This document shows positions 40,822 to 49,545 of a DNA stretch of 63,044 bases, one piece after another. The stretch comes from Clostridia bacterium. GTDB taxonomy: Bacteria; Bacillota; Clostridia; Oscillospirales; Acutalibacteraceae. The position numbers and the translations under genes were made by a program. Positions within the stretch are counted from its first letter, which is position 1. The number at the start of each line of letters is the position of its first letter. Location of the stretch: the NCBI GenBank assembly GCA_900768075.1, contig CAAGBN010000004.1, forward strand, positions 1 through 63,044, written 5' to 3'. The notes beneath the pieces are model-generated. The model saw nothing but the letters and a program-made list of their open reading frames with translations. It was not told where the DNA came from and searched no databases.

Positions 40822-41838
40822 TCAGTTATTGATGAGCTTGTCTTCGTCGCTCCATGAATAGAGCTTTCTGATTTCCTTACCTACAACCTCTGAAGGATGT
40901 TCAGCAGCAATCTTTCTCATAGCACCGAAGTGTACCTGTGAACCTGCATCTGACATGTCAAGAAGGAAGTCTTTTGCGAATGTACCGTCCTGGATATCCT
41001 TAAGAACCTTCTTCATAGCCTTCTTAGTTTCATCTGTGATGATTTTGGGACCTGTGATGTAGTCGCCGTATTCAGCAGTGTTTGAAATTGAATATCTCAT
41101 ACCTTCGAAACCGCTCTGGTAAATAAGGTCAACGATGAGCTTCATTTCGTGGATACATTCAAAGTAAGCGTTTCTGGGGTCGTAGCCAGCTTCTGTAAGT
41201 GTTTCGAAGCCTGCCTGCATAAGTGCACAAACACCACCGCAAAGAACAGCCTGCTCACCAAAGAGGTCAGTTTCTGTCTCTGTTCTGAATGTTGTTTCAA
41301 GAACACCTGCACGAGCGCCACCGATACCGAGAGCGTATGCAAGAGCAATTTCAAGAGCATCGCCTGTAGCATCCTGTTCGATAGCTACAAGACAGGGAAC
41401 ACCCTTACCAACCTGATATTCGCTTCTTACTGTGTGACCGGGGCCCTTGGGAGCGATCATTACAACGTTTACATTCTTGGGAGGCTTGATGCAACCGAAG
41501 TGAATGTTGAAGCCGTGTGCGAATGCAAGAGTCTTGCCTTCTGTGAGGTTGGGCTCGATGCTTTCCTTGTAAAGCTTAGCCTGCTTTTCGTCGTTGATAA
41601 GAATCATAATCATATCAGCGTTCTTAGCAGCTTCTGCAGCTGTCATAACCTTAAGGCCCTGAGCTTCAGCCTTTGCCCAGCTTTTTGAGCCTTCGTAAAG
41701 ACCAACGATAACATCTACGCCTGAATCCTTGAGGTTAAGTGCATGAGCGTGACCCTGTGAGCCGTAACCGATGATAGCAACTGTTTTTCCGTTAAGTTTA
41801 GCAAGATTACAATCCTGCTGATAGTAAATATTCTGCAT
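40822..41838 (-). CDS. ilvC: Ketol-acid reductoisomerase
   Basis: A 338-residue NAD(P)H- and magnesium-dependent enzyme that isomerises and reduces acetolactate or acetohydroxybutyrate. The Rossmann motif IIGYGSQGHAHALNL is at residues 22-36. HGFNIHFG, MIAPKGPGHTVR and the acidic metal-binding motifs ETDLFGEQAVLCGG and EMKLIVDL follow. It is the short class I form. AAAGGAG precedes the start. It is the third gene of ilvB-ilvN-ilvC, 29 bp after ilvN. Confidence 0.98.
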   Translation of the reverse strand: MQNIYYQQDCNLAKLNGKTVAIIGYGSQGHAHALNLKDSGVDVIVGLYEGSKSWAKAEAQGLKVMTAAEAAKNADMIMILINDEKQAKLYKESIEPNLTEGKTLAFAHGFNIHFGCIKPPKNVNVVMIAPKGPGHTVRSEYQVGKGVPCLVAIEQDATGDALEIALAYALGIGGARAGVLETTFRTETETDLFGEQAVLCGGVCALMQAGFETLTEAGYDPRNAYFECIHEMKLIVDLIYQSGFEGMRYSISNTAEYGDYITGPKIITDETKKAMKKVLKDIQDGTFAKDFLLDMSDAGSQVHFGAMRKIAAEHPSEVVGKEIRKLYSWSDEDKLINN

Positions 41839-41867
41839 GATAAAGTCTCCTTTTATTTGAATTTAAA

Positions 41868-42368
41868 TTATTCCTGATTTAACATTGTGTTTGTGCCTCT
41901 TTCGATGGCAACAATACCTGTACGACACATCTCGAGAATACCGAGAGGCATCATAATTTTGATGAAAGCATCAAGCTTCAGAGGTTCACCTGTCAGCTCA
42001 ACGCTCATAACATCAGCCTGATAGTCTATGATTTTTGCTCTGTAGATTTCTGCAGCTGCCATAATGTCAGGTCTTGTCTCAGGCGAGTTTTTCACCTTGA
42101 TAAGCATAAGCTCTCTTTTGACTGTTACATCATCACCGAGCTCCTGAACCTTTTTGACGTTGTAAAGCTTTTTCATCTGGCTGACAAACTGATTTTTTGT
42201 ATTCTCGTCACCACTTATTGTAATGGTGATTCGTGAATAGTCGGGATCTTCTACGGTACTAACCGTAAGGGAGTCAATATTGAAGCCGCGTCTTGTAAAC
42301 ATACTCGTTACCCTCATAAGTACACCGGGCTTGTTGTCAACAAGTACAGCAATAACAAACTTACTCAT
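41868..42368 (-). CDS. ilvN: Acetolactate synthase small (regulatory) subunit
   Basis: A 166-residue protein with an N-terminal ACT domain (VLVDNKPGVLMRVTSMFTRRGFNIDSLTV) that binds valine for feedback control, followed by the C-terminal regulatory domain (AAEIYRAKIIDYQADVMSVELTG). It activates the catalytic IlvB subunit. It begins one base after the ilvB stop codon with GGGGAG just upstream, so translation is coupled. The symbol ilvH is equally usable. Confidence 0.96.
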   Translation of the reverse strand: MSKFVIAVLVDNKPGVLMRVTSMFTRRGFNIDSLTVSTVEDPDYSRITITISGDENTKNQFVSQMKKLYNVKKVQELGDDVTVKRELMLIKVKNSPETRPDIMAAAEIYRAKIIDYQADVMSVELTGEPLKLDAFIKIMMPLGILEMCRTGIVAIERGTNTMLNQE

Positions 42369-42369
42369 A

Positions 42370-44058
42370 TCATTCTCCCCTTTCTTTTGAAACGATGATA
42401 TCTTCTATTGAGCCACCTGGAGGAAGCATAGGAAGAACAAACTCATCTTTATCTATGGTAACCTCAATAAGACAAGGTCCGTCACACTGCGAGGCTTTGC
42501 TGAACGCATCTCTGAAGCTTTCAGGAGTATCTGCCGTGAAGCTCTTTGCACCGAATGCCTCAGCAAGCTTTGAGAAATCTGTCTTTCGGCCGAGAACTGT
42601 ATTTGAATATCTCGCTCCGAAGAAAAGTGTCTGCCACTGTCTTACCATACCAAGCACTCCGTTGTTGAGAAGCACTATAGTCAGCGGTACATTATATGTA
42701 ACTGCAGTCGCAAGCTCATTAAGATTCATACCGAATGAGCCGTCACCGGTAATAAGTACTGTTCTTTCCTTACTGCCGAAAGCTGCACCGATTGCAGCGC
42801 CCATACCGTAGCCCATTGTACCAAGACCACCGCTCGATGCAAATGTTCGGTTGTTTTTGAACTTAAGATACTGAGCTGCCCACATCTGATGCTGACCAAC
42901 GTCTGTTGCAACAACTGTGGTATCAAGCTTGATTTCATTGATAATATCCATAACCTGCTTGGGAGTAAGCTTAGCTGTGGCTTTTTCTTCAGCCTCTTTG
43001 GTTATAGCCTTTTCTTCAGCTATAAGCTTTTCAACTGCCGCTTTCCACTGAGGTCTGTCGTTCTTTTCAGAGAGATCACAGATTCTCTTAAGTGAATCCT
43101 TAAGGTCACCGTGTACACCCACATCAATACCGATGTTTTTGCCAAGCTCTGAAATATCAACATCAAGCTGTATAAACTGAGTATTCTTGACATATTTTGC
43201 AGTATTACCTGTGGCTCTGTCGCTGAAACGTACACCGATACCGATTACAAGGTCAGCCTCTTTATTAGCCATTGATGAAGCGTAGTGACCGTGCATACCC
43301 TGCATACCGAGGAATCTCTCGTTATCTGTGGGAAGAGCAGAAAGTCCCATAAAAGTACTGCCGATATATCCGCCGATTTTTTCAGCAAATGCTATAACCT
43401 CATCAGCAATATCTCTGCCGAGCACACCACCACCGATGTATATATAAGGTCTCTGACATTCATTGATAAGCTCTGCTGCTTTTGCTATGTATTTATCCTT
43501 AGCCTTTTTATCTGGGAAGGCTTCAACAATATCACCCTTTGTGTACTCTGCCAAAGCAATCTGAACATCCTTGGGAATGTCAACAAGTACAGGACCGGGT
43601 CTGCCACTTTTAGCAATACGGAAAGCCTCTCTGATAGTGTCAGCAAGGTCAGCAATATCATTTACAAAGTAGTTGTGTTTTGTTATAGGCAATGTTACAC
43701 CTGTAATATCAATCTCCTGAAACGAGTCCTTACCGATAAGAGTTGTAGGCACGTTACCTGTGATAGCTACCATAGGCACTGAGTCAAGCATAGCAGTTGC
43801 GATACCCGTTACAAGGTTTGTCGCACCGGGGCCTGATGTCGCAATAACCACACCGACCTTGCCCGTTGCTCTTGCATAACCGTCTGCAGCGTGTGTTGCA
43901 CCCTGCTCGTGAGCTGTAAGGATATGGTTTATTCTATCCTGATTTTTATAAAGCTCATCATAGATATGAACAACCTGTCCGCCGGGATAACCGAAAACAT
44001 CGGTAACGCCTTGCTCTATCAGGGTTTCTATAACAATTTGTGAACCTGTGAGTTTCAT
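42370..44058 (-). CDS. ilvB: Acetolactate synthase large (catalytic) subunit
   Basis: A 562-residue thiamine-diphosphate and FAD enzyme that condenses two pyruvates, or pyruvate and 2-ketobutyrate. Motifs: VFGYPGGQVVHIYDEL, the TPP-activating Glu in LTAHEQGATHAADGYARATGK, GRPGPVLVDIPKDVQ, and the TPP/metal motif GDGSFGMNLNELATAV...LLNNGVLGMVRQWQ. AAAGGAG precedes the start. It heads the ilvB-ilvN-ilvC operon from a perfect consensus promoter. I see no T-box or leader peptide in the upstream region. Confidence 0.98.
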   Translation of the reverse strand: MKLTGSQIVIETLIEQGVTDVFGYPGGQVVHIYDELYKNQDRINHILTAHEQGATHAADGYARATGKVGVVIATSGPGATNLVTGIATAMLDSVPMVAITGNVPTTLIGKDSFQEIDITGVTLPITKHNYFVNDIADLADTIREAFRIAKSGRPGPVLVDIPKDVQIALAEYTKGDIVEAFPDKKAKDKYIAKAAELINECQRPYIYIGGGVLGRDIADEVIAFAEKIGGYIGSTFMGLSALPTDNERFLGMQGMHGHYASSMANKEADLVIGIGVRFSDRATGNTAKYVKNTQFIQLDVDISELGKNIGIDVGVHGDLKDSLKRICDLSEKNDRPQWKAAVEKLIAEEKAITKEAEEKATAKLTPKQVMDIINEIKLDTTVVATDVGQHQMWAAQYLKFKNNRTFASSGGLGTMGYGMGAAIGAAFGSKERTVLITGDGSFGMNLNELATAVTYNVPLTIVLLNNGVLGMVRQWQTLFFGARYSNTVLGRKTDFSKLAEAFGAKSFTADTPESFRDAFSKASQCDGPCLIEVTIDKDEFVLPMLPPGGSIEDIIVSKERGE

Positions 44059-44108
44059 TATCCTACTCCTTTTAGAGTATAAATCTGCATTATAAAATCT
44101 ATTTTGCT

Positions 44109-44137
44109 ATTATATCACGAGTATTCGTTGTTGTCAA
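44109..44137 (-). promoter_or_regulatory. Promoter of ilvB-ilvN-ilvC
   Basis: On the minus strand TTGACA (44132-44137), 17 bp, TATAAT (44109-44114), a full consensus about 50 bp before ilvB. Confidence 0.85.
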
Positions 44138-44276
44138 TAAAACTATACAATTTAAAGCGATAAAATAAGCAGTATTTACAGGTGTTTTTCACCATTTTAT
44201 GCAGATATCAGGTCTCTCGGTTTCAAAGCGTCGGAAGTCGGTGAACAGCTGCTGAAATTTTCAGCTTGCGGCAGGC

Positions 44277-44359
44277 GGCTCCATAGGCGAAGCCTAAGGC
44301 TTCGCCTCGCCGCATAGCGTCGCTCTGCGGCATAAATCGCTTCGCGATTTAATGGAGCC
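44277..44359. repeat. Cloverleaf-like hairpin element, copy 1
   Basis: GGCTCCA (44277-44283) pairs with TGGAGCC (44353-44359) to close three adjacent hairpins: AGGCGAAGCC/GGCTTCGCCT (44285-44307), GCCGCA/TGCGGC with an inner AGC/GCT (44309-44331), and TAAATCGC/GCGATTTA (44333-44351). The spacers are one or two bases. It lies in the 375-bp gap between ilvB and fhs. Confidence 0.65.
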
Positions 44360-44387
44360 GCACCCCACCTCTACCGCAAATAAAAAA

Positions 44388-44416
44388 GACGGGCAGGGAT
44401 TAACCTGCTCGCCTTG
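44388..44416 (-). terminator. Terminator of fhs (AAGGCGRGTAG family)
   Basis: On the minus strand GGCGAGCAGG / CCTGCCCGTC pairs (one mismatch/wobble) and is followed by TTTTTT. Confidence 0.8.
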
Positions 44417-44433
44417 AATTGAGTATAAATCTA

Positions 44434-46113
44434 TTAAAACAGACCTGTGATTTTGCCCTCTTCATCAACGTCAATCTTCATAGCTGCGGGAACCTTGGGA
44501 AGACCGGGCATTGTCATAATGTCACCTGTGAGAACAACGATGAAGCCTGCACCTGCGCTTACCTTAACATTTCTTACTGTTACAGTAAAGCCCTCGGGAG
44601 CACCGAGCTTTGTAGGATCATCTGAGAAGCTGTACTGTGTCTTGGCAACACAGATGGGAAGATTGCCGTAACCCATTTCTGTGAGCTTTGCAATCTGCTT
44701 TTTAGCTACAGGAAGGAATGCAACATCATCACCACCGTAAACCTTGGTTACGATATCTTTGATTTTCTGCTCGATTGTATCTTCTGCATTGTATGAGAAA
44801 GTAAAGTCTGAATTATCCTCTTCTTCGCAAAGACGTACAACCTCTTTAGCAAGCTCTACACCGCCCTTGCCACCGTCTGCCCATACAGTTGAAAGGCATA
44901 CGTTTACACCGAGTTCTTTGCATTTTTCAATAACAAACTCGATTTCTTTGTCTGTATCTGTGGGGAAGCGGTTAACTGCAACAACGCAGGGAAGCTTATA
45001 AACATTCTTGATGTTTGAAACGTGTCTGAGAAGATTGGGAATACCACCCTCAAGAGCCTCAAGATTTTCTTCACCCAGCTGTGTCTTTGCGAGACCGCCA
45101 TGCATCTTGAGTGCACGGATAGTTGCAACCATAACAACTGCAGAGGGAGTAAGACCTGCCATACGGCACTTGATATCAAGGAACTTTTCAGCACCAAGGT
45201 CAGCACCGAAGCCTGCCTCTGTGATAGCGTAGTCACCCATTTTAAGAGCTGTCTTTGTAGCTATAACAGAGTTACAGCCGTGAGCAATATTTGCAAAAGG
45301 ACCACCATGTACAAATGCAGGTGTACCCTCAAGAGTCTGAACAAGATTAGGCTTAAGAGCATCCTTGAGAAGAGCTGTCATAGCGCCTGCCGCACCGATT
45401 TCACCGCAGGTGACAGGCTCATCCTTGAAGTTGTAGCCGATTACTATACGACTGAGTCTCTCTTTAAGATCAGTGATTGATGATGCAAGACAAAGCACTG
45501 CCATAACTTCACTTGCAACAGTGATATCAAAGCCGTCTTCACGGGGTGTACCATTAACCTTACCACCAAGGCCATCAGTAATGAAACGAAGCTGTCTGTC
45601 ATTCATATCAACACAGCGCTTCCATGTAATACGGCGCACGTCGATACCAAGCTGATTGCCCTGCTGAATATGGTTATCAATCATAGCTGCAAGAAGATTG
45701 TTTGCACTTGTAATAGCGTGGAAATCACCTGTAAAGTGAAGGTTAATATCTTCCATAGGTACAACCTGAGCATAACCGCCGCCTGCTGCACCGCCCTTTA
45801 CACCGAAAACAGGTCCGAGTGAGGGCTCACGAAGAGCAACTGTTACCTTCTTACCGATAAGACTCATACCGTCTGCAAGACCGATTGTGGTAGTTGTTTT
45901 ACCCTCACCTGCAGGTGTAGGAGTAATAGCTGTAACAAGAACGAGCTTACCGTCTTTTTTGTCTTTAGCGTCTGCTAAAAGTGAAAGATCGATTTTTGCC
46001 TTATAGTTACCGTACTGCTCGATATAGTCAAGCACTTCTGCTTTTTCAGCAATTTTTGTGATGTGTTGCATCTGACACTGCTGAGCAATTTCGATATCTG
46101 ATAAATAAGCCAT
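44434..46113 (-). CDS. fhs: Formate--tetrahydrofolate ligase
   Basis: A 559-residue ATP-dependent enzyme that makes 10-formyl-tetrahydrofolate from formate, feeding purine synthesis and one-carbon metabolism. The ATP loop TPTPAGEGKTTTTIGL is near residues 58-73. REPSLGPVFGVKGGAAGGGYAQ and MDMNDRQLR-like KRCVDMNDRQLRFI are typical. The ATG at 46113 has CGGAGGAAA upstream, giving the standard ~557-residue length. No other Wood-Ljungdahl gene is nearby. It is monocistronic between its own promoter and terminator. Confidence 0.98.
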   Translation of the reverse strand: MAYLSDIEIAQQCQMQHITKIAEKAEVLDYIEQYGNYKAKIDLSLLADAKDKKDGKLVLVTAITPTPAGEGKTTTTIGLADGMSLIGKKVTVALREPSLGPVFGVKGGAAGGGYAQVVPMEDINLHFTGDFHAITSANNLLAAMIDNHIQQGNQLGIDVRRITWKRCVDMNDRQLRFITDGLGGKVNGTPREDGFDITVASEVMAVLCLASSITDLKERLSRIVIGYNFKDEPVTCGEIGAAGAMTALLKDALKPNLVQTLEGTPAFVHGGPFANIAHGCNSVIATKTALKMGDYAITEAGFGADLGAEKFLDIKCRMAGLTPSAVVMVATIRALKMHGGLAKTQLGEENLEALEGGIPNLLRHVSNIKNVYKLPCVVAVNRFPTDTDKEIEFVIEKCKELGVNVCLSTVWADGGKGGVELAKEVVRLCEEEDNSDFTFSYNAEDTIEQKIKDIVTKVYGGDDVAFLPVAKKQIAKLTEMGYGNLPICVAKTQYSFSDDPTKLGAPEGFTVTVRNVKVSAGAGFIVVLTGDIMTMPGLPKVPAAMKIDVDEEGKITGLF

Positions 46114-46169
46114 TTCTGTTTCCTCCGATTTCCTCATATATAATCCGATTATCCCAAGGATAATAAAAA

Positions 46170-46198
46170 ATTATACATTATTATTCATCTCAAGTCAA
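46170..46198 (-). promoter_or_regulatory. fhs promoter
   Basis: On the minus strand TTGACT (46193-46198), 17 bp, TATAAT (46170-46175). I do not see a folate riboswitch in the short leader. Confidence 0.75.
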
Positions 46199-46271
46199 TG
46201 AAAAATAATAAAACTGTAGTTTTTTACAATAACACCTCAACAAAATAAGCGGTAGCAGCTAGTCTGAGGGG

Positions 46272-46348
46272 GGCTCCACTGCCGAAGCAACGCTTCGGCA
46301 CAAGGGTGCAAAGCACCCTTGGAAATCGCTTTGCGATTTCGTGGAGCC
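46272..46348. repeat. Cloverleaf-like hairpin element, copy 2
   Basis: GGCTCCA (46272-46278) pairs with TGGAGCC (46342-46348) around three hairpins: GCCGAAGC/GCTTCGGC (46281-46299), AAGGGTGC/GCACCCTT (46302-46320) and GAAATCGC/GCGATTTC (46322-46340). An extra outer pair CTGAGGGG (46264-46271) / CCCCTCAG (46382-46389) frames it. The 3' side CCCACCTC is shared with copy 1. Confidence 0.65.
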
Positions 46349-46389
46349 GCCTCCCACCTCAAACCAAAAGTTTCGTCAGTACCCCTCAG

Positions 46390-46742
46390 GCGAAAGGCTG
46401 CCAAACCCAACCCACCCCGAAAAAACTAACTAAAACACAGCAACCAGCGGCCCGCGACTGTCGGGTAGAGAGAGGGTAAAGAGCAGATACAGCGAAGCGT
46501 GATAGACGATAACGCTACTCAGTGAAAGCAGAAAAGCAGCGGTCTCCTTTGAGAAAAGCTGTTTTAAATAGAGACGTGGGGTTAAGAGCCGATGAATAGC
46601 AGAAAGTAGAAATGGAATAATCACCGATGAGCACTTGTTTTTAAGCTTGCTGAAGATTTAAAAAGCATATAAATTAAAGAGAGATAAAACTAAAGCGGTG
46701 ATTATTTCTTCTTTCGGCTTACAGGCACTGAGGGCGCTTTTG
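46390..46742. other. Non-coding interval with an 11-bp inverted repeat
   Basis: Within the ~900-bp gap between fhs and the next gene, this part shows no gene I can support. A 64-codon minus-strand frame at 46430-46624 lacks a ribosome binding site. AATAATCACCG (46617-46627) and CGGTGATTATT (about 46695-46705) form an inverted repeat about 70 bp apart. It could hold a small RNA or decayed sequence. Confidence 0.4.
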
Positions 46743-46786
46743 CATACTTTTGTCGCACAGGACAAAAGTATGGGCCCCCGCGGCTC
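46743..46786. repeat. TTACTTTT-like palindrome, divergent copy R9
   Basis: CATACTTTTGTC / GACAAAAGTATG stem with a six-base loop, then GGGCCCCCGCGGCTC. The outer pair is C-G here instead of G-C or A-T as in other copies. Confidence 0.6.
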
Positions 46787-46882
46787 AAGCGGAGAAAGAT
46801 TGATTATTCACAACAATCTATAAATTAAAGAATAAACCAACCTTTTCGCCAGTAGCAGATTAACTTTTAATACAAAACCAAA

Positions 46883-46914
46883 TCGGCGGGAAGAAATTCA
46901 TCTTCACCGCCGAC
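46883..46914. other. Hairpin downstream of the GH3 (permuted) gene
   Basis: TCGGCGG/CCGCCGA with an inner GAAGA/TCTTC. No T run follows on the minus strand, so this is only a possible terminator for the gene ending at 47022. Confidence 0.45.
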
Positions 46915-46962
46915 TTTGTCGTGCTTCAATATTATTATAATTTATATCAAAATTTTTTATAT

Positions 46963-47019
46963 TGCCCTCGCCGGGCAGGCGTTACTTTTGCTATCGCACA
47001 AAAGTAACACAAAATGCGC
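46963..47019. repeat. TTACTTTT palindrome family, copy R8
   Basis: GCCCTCGCCGGGCAGGC head, GTTACTTTTG / CAAAAGTAAC stem with an 8-base loop, then ACAAAATGCGC. It abuts the GH3 stop codon. Confidence 0.7.
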
Positions 47020-47021
47020 AA

Positions 47022-49460
47022 TTATTTTCTATCCATCGCTGTGGAGTTCATAGCAAATCTGAGAACATTCATAGCTGTTCTCTGCATTTCACCGAGTGTG
47101 ATACCATCCTTTTTGCCATAGGTTTTCAGAAGTGTACCGTCAGGCTTTCTGAAAATAACAACCCTGCCGCCACCGGGCATAAGCACGTCAACCTGTGCTC
47201 TTACACGATAAGCCTGATCGCACATTTCAGGGAATTCCTGGCTCTTGGATTTTCTCATCCACCAGTCAGTCATAACATTACCCTTATAACCCCACTCCTC
47301 ACGAAGAATCATTGTGCAAAGCTCGTAGTTGTAATGACCCCATACACCGTTGATAAGATTATATGATGTCATAATATTCTTAGGCTCAGACTCTTTTACA
47401 CAGATTTCAAAGCCTCTGAGATAAATCTGACGAAGTGCTCTCTCTGAAAGTCTTGAATCGTTGCCGTTACGGTTGTATTCCTGATTGTTACAAGCATAAT
47501 GCTTGGGACAAGCACTCTGTCCGCCTGTCTGAACACCTCTTACATATGCTGCAGCAATCTTACCTGTAAGATAGGGATCCTCTGAGAAATACTCGAAGTT
47601 TCTGCCACAAAGAGGACTTCTGTGAATATTCATACCGGGAGCAAGAAGTATATCTGTGCCCTTGTCAGCCATTTCAGCACTCTCTTTTGTCATAAGAGCT
47701 TCTACAAGGTCAATATCAAAGGTACTTGCAAGAAGTGTACCGATAGGCATAAGTGAACAGCAGGCTGAAAGTCTGATACCTGAAGGGCCGTCTGTTGTGA
47801 TACAAGCAGGCACACCCTTATCTCTGAGTGAGGGAAGCACACCTGCAAATGCACCTGCATTACCGAGTGCACCGAGCTTACTGCCCATTGTATAGTCGCC
47901 TCGTGAGATAGCTTCAAGCTCCTTGAGGCTCAGCTGTGCAACGAAATCTTCCATTGACACCTTGCCGTTTTTGACATCGATAAGCTTATAGCCCTTGTCG
48001 CCTGTCATCGGGATATCCTTGGGCAGACCCTCAAGGATAATTTTCTTAAGATCATATTCTTTCTTGAAAGCCTTAACCTTCACAGCTTTGTAGCCGTTAT
48101 CGTCTTTCTCAGCCTTGATTATATCGAAATCTGCTCTTGGAGCTGCTGTCTGTCTGTGCTGACGGTAGAGTGTATTCTCTTCACATGTCCACTCTGCAAC
48201 CTTTTCGGCATCTCTTACATTGTCGCCGAGAGCAAATCCGTAGTTGCCCTTTTCAATAACATATGCTGACTTGAAGCCTGTCTTACCGCTTTCGTCATAG
48301 CTTGCAAGGTCATACATTGAAATGAACATTGTAAGCTCCTGGCTTTCGCCTGCAGAAAGAACCTTTGTTTTAGCAAAGGCTACAAGCTCACGGTAGGGGT
48401 TGCCGAGTACACCGCAAGGCTTTTCAACATACACCTGAGGAGCATAAGCTGAGGGTACACTGCCGATATTAGTTACCTTGCACTTGAGAGTGAAGCCCTC
48501 ATCTGTTTTATCGAGTGAAACAAAATCTGTCTTGAAGTCACTGTATGTAAGACCAAAGCCGAAGGGATACTGAACACCGTCTTTATCGAAGGTTTCAAAA
48601 TATCTGTAGCCTACATAGATATCCTCTGTGTAGTTGTTATATTCCTTATTGCCGAAATCTTTTGCACTCGGGAATTTTTCATAGGTTTTAGCAACTGTTG
48701 CACTGAGCTTACCTGAGGGTGAAACAGCACCTGAAAGCAGATCTGCCACAGCGTTTCCGCTTTCCATACCGCCCTGCCATACAATCATAGCAGCTGAAAT
48801 CTTATCACCGTACTTTTCCATCCAGCCAAGATCCATAATGCATCCGATATTGAGAAGAACGATAGTCTTATCAAATTCAGCAGTAACCTTATCAAGCAGC
48901 TCAAGCTCTTCATCCGTTATGTAATAGCTACCCTTTTCGAGAACATTCTCTCTGTCCTCACCGCTTGAACGACCGATAACAACAACTGCACAATCTGATT
49001 TTTCAGCCGCCTTCTTTGCGGTTTTTTCATAAATCGGCATTTCGGGATAAAATCTCGGCCACTGACCCCATATGCCGTGGTTTACAGGATTTTCCTTGCA
49101 CCAATCGAGATAAATTTCTGCAAGCTTTTCGTTAAGCTTGAGATTTTCACAGTTTCTGATACCGTCAATAAGATTAACAGCATAGGGCTTGTTTACGTCA
49201 CCGCCTGAGCCGTAGCCTGTAAAAAACCAATCATTCTGCACTCTGCCGAAAAGTGAAACTGTGCTGTCCTTTTCAAGAGGAAGTGTTCCGTCATTTTTAA
49301 GAAGCACTGCACCCTGTGCCGCAACGCTTCTGAGAAGCTCGGGCATACCGGGAGTAATCACCTTAGGTGCTTTGCTTCTCTGATTTTCAGCCTGAGAAAG
49401 ACCTGTAAATATACTTACAACACCACCTACAGCTGAAACTACTGCATCTTTTATGCTCAT
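47022..49460 (-). CDS. GH3 beta-glucosidase with swapped domain order
   Basis: An 812-residue GH3 enzyme without a clear signal peptide. The order is reversed relative to most GH3 proteins. The C-terminal-type alpha/beta domain comes first (about 35-270; VAAQGAVLLKNDGTLPLEKD, VIGRSSGEDRENV). An Fn3-like domain follows (about 310-410), and the catalytic barrel comes last (about 505-812) with SPLCGRNFEYFSEDPY (615-630), CPKHYACNNQE and the nucleophile Asp732 in NVMTDWW. Similar permuted enzymes are known from rumen bacteria such as Ruminococcus albus and Butyrivibrio. The exact glycoside is not known. Confidence 0.93.
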   Translation of the reverse strand: MSIKDAVVSAVGGVVSIFTGLSQAENQRSKAPKVITPGMPELLRSVAAQGAVLLKNDGTLPLEKDSTVSLFGRVQNDWFFTGYGSGGDVNKPYAVNLIDGIRNCENLKLNEKLAEIYLDWCKENPVNHGIWGQWPRFYPEMPIYEKTAKKAAEKSDCAVVVIGRSSGEDRENVLEKGSYYITDEELELLDKVTAEFDKTIVLLNIGCIMDLGWMEKYGDKISAAMIVWQGGMESGNAVADLLSGAVSPSGKLSATVAKTYEKFPSAKDFGNKEYNNYTEDIYVGYRYFETFDKDGVQYPFGFGLTYSDFKTDFVSLDKTDEGFTLKCKVTNIGSVPSAYAPQVYVEKPCGVLGNPYRELVAFAKTKVLSAGESQELTMFISMYDLASYDESGKTGFKSAYVIEKGNYGFALGDNVRDAEKVAEWTCEENTLYRQHRQTAAPRADFDIIKAEKDDNGYKAVKVKAFKKEYDLKKIILEGLPKDIPMTGDKGYKLIDVKNGKVSMEDFVAQLSLKELEAISRGDYTMGSKLGALGNAGAFAGVLPSLRDKGVPACITTDGPSGIRLSACCSLMPIGTLLASTFDIDLVEALMTKESAEMADKGTDILLAPGMNIHRSPLCGRNFEYFSEDPYLTGKIAAAYVRGVQTGGQSACPKHYACNNQEYNRNGNDSRLSERALRQIYLRGFEICVKESEPKNIMTSYNLINGVWGHYNYELCTMILREEWGYKGNVMTDWWMRKSKSQEFPEMCDQAYRVRAQVDVLMPGGGRVVIFRKPDGTLLKTYGKKDGITLGEMQRTAMNVLRFAMNSTAMDRK

Positions 49461-49545
49461 ATTTTTTCTCTCCTTATATTTTAAGTTTAACTTTTACTGT
49501 ATAAATTTTTGCACCAATAGTGCATATCATTTGCTGACATAAAAA

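Noticed and set aside
41149..41688. A 179-codon plus-strand open frame opposite ilvC
   Set aside because: It is the antisense shadow of the clearly identified ilvC gene; it is cysteine/serine rich and lacks a ribosome binding site.
43285..43782. A 165-codon plus-strand frame opposite ilvB
   Set aside because: Antisense shadow of the catalytic subunit gene; no start signals.
44059..44276. T-box or leader-peptide attenuator for the ilv operon
   Set aside because: No T-box consensus or Leu/Val/Ile-rich leader peptide was seen; a consensus promoter lies only about 50 bp before ilvB.
46114..46200. Tetrahydrofolate riboswitch ahead of fhs
   Set aside because: The distance from promoter to start codon is too short, and no conserved riboswitch segments were seen.
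46430..46624. A 64-codon hydrophobic minus-strand frame in the fhs/GH3 gap
   Set aside because: No ribosome binding site, unusual composition and repeat-rich surroundings; not supported as a gene.
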